Positions 61,534 through 64,000 of a DNA stretch of 64,000 nucleotides are shown here, piece by piece. The number at the start of each line of letters is the position of its first letter. Position 1 is the stretch's first letter. Source of the DNA: GCA-002050365 sp964237235 (lineage in GTDB: Bacteria; Acidobacteriota; Blastocatellia; Pyrinomonadales; Pyrinomonadaceae); NCBI GenBank assembly GCA_964237235.1, contig CAXSGY010000026.1:1-64000 (forward strand), in the 5' to 3' direction. The notes below the pieces were generated by a model. The model did not search any database. It was not told the origin of the DNA and was given only the letters and a program-made list of their open reading frames with translations. The position numbers and the translations under genes were made by a program.

Positions 61534-61841
61534 TGCGCGAGATATTCAAACGCCCGCAGGCGGAGCGCGACATCGAGGAATGCTTTGTTTTTATCGCCGA
61601 AGACGATCTCGACAAGGGAGTATTTTTCCTGGTCGCCGTCGAAGAGAGTCTCGAACAGCTCGCCGAGTTCCCTGCACTCGGAGCGGAGTGGAAATTTCAA
61701 GACGAGCGACTCCAAAACGTGCGGATGTGGCACGTCAAGGGTTACGAGAAATAATTGATTTTCTACATCAAAGCGGATGATAAAATAGAAATGATTCGTC
61801 TTCTGCACAGTTCGCGCGACATTGAGGACTTATTCAATTAA
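61530..61841 (+). pseudogene. parE: ParE-type toxin with in-frame premature stop
   Basis: The frame starts at ATG 61530 and reads as ParE (FKRPQAERDIEECFVFIAED, ESLEQLAEFPALGAEW, MWHVKGYEK). It meets TAA at 61752-61754, where family members usually have Tyr. The same frame continues as LIFYIKADDKIEMIRLLHSSRDIEDLFN, given by its parts LIFYIKADDKIEMIRLL and HSSRDIEDLFN, and stops at 61839. The full length of 103 codons is normal for ParE. The missing tail holds a core strand and the conserved Arg-Asp-Ile end, so the truncated toxin should not fold. A single TAT-to-TAA or TAC-to-TAA change would explain it. Confidence 0.8.
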
Positions 61842-61871
61842 TCACTTTTCCCATAAATTAAATCGCCAAAT

Positions 61872-61902
61872 AAAAAGCATCTGTTTAGAACAGGTGCTTT
61901 TT
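61872..61902 (+). terminator. Intrinsic terminator after parDE
   Basis: AAAAAGCATCTGTT (61872-61885) pairs with AACAGGTGCTTTTT (61889-61902) with one G-U pair, and T-rich sequence follows. Confidence 0.8.
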
Positions 61903-63373
61903 ATTTGCACTCGAATTATATACTTTCTCCGGGAGGTTGAGCAGTTGCGATGGCAAGTGCTCTGCCGCATAAACTCCGCACACTCTCGTGGGACCCGGCA
62001 GAAAATCTGTCAATCGCTGATGCGAAAATACATCGAAACGATGATTGGCGAGATTGCTACATTGTGTCCGAAAAAGATTCATGCGACTAATCTGAATGAT
62101 TTTCTGCTGAAAATCGCTTTGTTTTTATTCGCGCATCAAGTTGATAAGGCTTTTATTCAATAACTGGCAACTTTGGTTATATTACATTGTAATTATTGTT
62201 AAAAGAACTTAAATCATGAAATTGATAATTGTGTTTTCATCACTAAAAGTCGGTAACTCATCACAAACTTCAATCGAAATAATAAAACCGGCTATAAACT
62301 AATTATTCATTAGAAACTAATTTACAAACTTTAGAAGAATTTTATATTACTAACCTTGGCAAAAATTCGACCACCGCCATTAATGCGTTTAACGTTAGAT
62401 TTAGATTACGCCGACCGCTCTGGCTTCAATCAAGAGATGTATGTTTGGCACAGACTTTTCTTCCAATTAAAAGGTCGGTAGTCCAATCACTTCGAAAAGC
62501 GAAACGAGAAGGATTTCTTATAATGATAAAAGTATTATCCTTCAATTTGAACATGGGAAAATACTTTCGTTTCGCACTTTAGTTCGCTGTCAGACAACTC
62601 TGACCAACCCGTGAATTATTATAATGTTCAGATCTGTCTCGCCGACTCTCAACGGCAAAACCGATACGCCCCTGACACAGAACAATAACTCATAGGAGAG
62701 AAAGTCTAGCGGCGTTGATAAGGACATTGGGCGATTATGCTTATAGACTCAAAGAAAATGTTAGAGGCATAATAAATATTTGCCGTCCAAATCAATCGTT
62801 ATTTTCTTCAAATAGGATATTGATGTCGGGCGCGCACATACTTTAAAGCTTCGATTCATTTGTGAAGTCTTCTTTTTGCCGAATCAATCGAATTTCAAAT
62901 CAACTCGGTCGCCAATGTTTCAGCCGTCAAATCCGGCGCACGATGTTTGATGTAATTTGCGGTAGCTCGCTTATTTTTACGAGTAATTTTGAGAATATAG
63001 AAAACGGTACTTGGTTGGAATTAAAGTTAAAACGGCGATCATCATCGAAGGGCTAAAAATCCATCCGGTAGAAGTTATCAGATGGTTGAAACAATCAGTA
63101 TAAAGTGTGATTAATCTAGGTCCGCGCCCGTCCGAAAAATTCGTTGGACGCAGTCTCCGCGGACGGCAAATTTGATCTTCCGTTGTCGGTTTAATCTAAA
63201 TCGACAATAATTGCTTTTCGCTTCGATTCGGTTCAAGCGAGAGAAAGTGAAGATTAGAGTTTTGATGAACAACTTTCAACATAACATCCAAGCCTCGGTT
63301 GATTTCGACGGTCCGTCCGCCATTCGGGCGTTCAAACGATAAAATTTATTATTTACCGATTGGAAAGAAAATT
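61903..63373. other. About 1.5 kb with no convincing gene
   Basis: The stretch is AT-rich, with only short frames on both strands. A start-less open frame runs from about 62309 to 62580 and may be debris of a lost gene. A structured GC-rich patch lies at 63120-63164. The promoter of the sensor kinase must lie near 63250-63373. I found no tRNA, CRISPR or IS. Confidence 0.45.
63120..63164. other. GC-rich nested hairpin in AT-rich spacer
   Basis: GTCCGCG (63120-63126) pairs with CGCGGAC (63158-63164). Inside, CGTCC (63129-63133) pairs with GGACG (63146-63150). It stands out from its surroundings and could be a small RNA, a terminator or an old recombination site. Confidence 0.3.
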
Positions 63374-64000
63374 ATGGGGGACGATAAAAGACAAAACAAT
63401 CGGGGAAAAATCGATTGGCGAAATTGGGGAATCGGTTTCATCGTGTGGACGATTATCGGATTGTCATTCGCCAGTCGTTCTTATTTTACGGCTTATCGCG
63501 CCGGCACAACCGTAAATTGGAAAGAAGTCATTGCCGGTTATTTGATAGATTTTTATATCTGGGGCGCGGTCTCACCTTTAATTTTTTGGCTCGCCCGCCG
63601 TTTTCCAATCGAACGAGATAATGCGGTGACCCGAATCTCGCTGCATTTTATCATTTGTGTAATTTTTATTTTTCTGGTGACTGCCGTCTCGATTTTGGCT
63701 TATTGGTATTTAGGTTTTACGAATGAATTGCGTTATCCAACAGTTGAAGTTTTATTCAAAGACCTGATTGTCAGTCCGTTGATGCTCCATCAAGGTTTGC
63801 TCGTCTACTGGGGAACGCTGGTTGCGGCTCACGCCTTTGAGTATTACCGCCAACTCCAAGCCGGAAAAACACGCGCCGCCGAGCTTCAGACGCAGCTCGC
63901 AGAGGCGCAGCTCGCGGCTTTGAAAATGCAGATTCATCCGCATTTTCTTTTCAATACGCTCAATTCGATAGCTTCCTTGCTGCACAAAGACGCGGAAACG
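63374..64000 (+). CDS. LytS/YehU-family sensor histidine kinase (partial, runs off right edge)
   Basis: ATG 63374 follows GGAAAGAAAATT. The visible 209 residues contain four membrane helices (IGFIVWTIIGLSFAS; IDFYIWGAVSPLIFWLA; FIICVIFIFLVTAVSILAYW; LVYWGTLVAAHAF). A coiled-coil linker follows (AAELQTQLAEAQLAALK). The phospho-acceptor motif is KMQIHPHFLFNTLNSIAS, the LytS-type His_kinase signature. The ATP-binding domain and any response-regulator partner lie beyond the edge. This kind of kinase usually works with a LytTR regulator encoded next to it. Confidence 0.9.
   Translation, partial: MGDDKRQNNRGKIDWRNWGIGFIVWTIIGLSFASRSYFTAYRAGTTVNWKEVIAGYLIDFYIWGAVSPLIFWLARRFPIERDNAVTRISLHFIICVIFIFLVTAVSILAYWYLGFTNELRYPTVEVLFKDLIVSPLMLHQGLLVYWGTLVAAHAFEYYRQLQAGKTRAAELQTQLAEAQLAALKMQIHPHFLFNTLNSIASLLHKDAET

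Noticed and set aside
61822..62163. 113-codon plus-strand frame after parE
   Set aside because: It starts inside the end of the parE reading frame, crosses the terminator hairpin at 61872-61902 and shows no family features.
62862..63056. 64-codon plus-strand frame in the right spacer
   Set aside because: No ribosome site, no family motif and random-looking composition.

Overview
The window looks like accessory DNA of a Gram-negative bacterium of moderate GC content. An Acidobacteriota (Blastocatellia-like) host is my best guess. The reasons are a CHAT-TPR protein next to an ECF sigma/anti-sigma pair, an S9 peptidase, a LytS-type kinase and the general gene style. This is inference from gene content; no rRNA or other phylogenetic marker is present, and no replication initiator or site-specific recombinase was found. 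The DNA could therefore be an integrative conjugative element or part of a plasmid whose ends lie outside the window.

Left part, 1-9.7 kb: a PolB-like 3'-5' exonuclease running off the edge, a small metzincin-motif ORF, a broken IS3-family element (1361-2514), and then a tight minus-strand run headed by umuD-umuC. Behind umuDC follow a small ORF, an AlbA_2 (Schlafen-type) protein, an unknown helical protein and a restriction-endonuclease/STAND NTPase. This looks like a damage-response plus defence operon. A HU-type protein with a Lys/Ala-rich N-terminal tail lies just upstream.

10-18.6 kb: an S9 peptidase, a small secreted protein and a CHAT-TPR protein on the plus strand meet, tail to tail, a minus-strand ECF sigma/anti-sigma pair. 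A compact sigma-54-type AAA+/Fis activator lies divergently to the sigma gene. The peptidase and the activator share a 44-bp promoter-like element with identical spacing.

18.7-59.3 kb: a conjugative module. A plus-strand leading region (unknown 576-aa protein, small ORFs, SSB, macro-domain protein) is followed by a probable oriT region, a relaxosome accessory protein, a relaxase with HxNxDNPHxH motif and a 1514-aa charged helical protein. A cargo block (AraC regulator, two aldo/keto reductases, flavodoxin lipoprotein, carboxymuconolactone-decarboxylase-like protein, ABM monooxygenase, cupin, CPA1 antiporter) is inserted next. The secretion genes form a minus-strand operon (VirB8, VirB9-like, VirB10, a MoxR-like ATPase, VirD4 and unknowns) and a plus-strand operon (VirB2-VirB3-VirB4-VirB5-VirB6, then a TOPRIM/DUF3854 protein). 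A VirB1-like transglycosylase lies between them. No VirB11 was found; the MoxR-like ATPase sits among the structural genes.

The most striking non-coding feature is a pair of three-palindrome operator clusters (GTGGTCTG-N5-CAGACCAC type), at 18696-18828 and 49631-49763. They are mirror images with the same 89- and 23-bp spacings, and each faces one conjugation operon. This points to one regulator controlling both ends of the module.

59.4-64 kb: degraded junction DNA. It holds a chimeric ORF (a VirD4/HerA-like fragment fused to a helical repeat region), a ParDE module whose toxin carries an in-frame stop, about 1.5 kb without convincing genes, and the start of a LytS-type sensor kinase.
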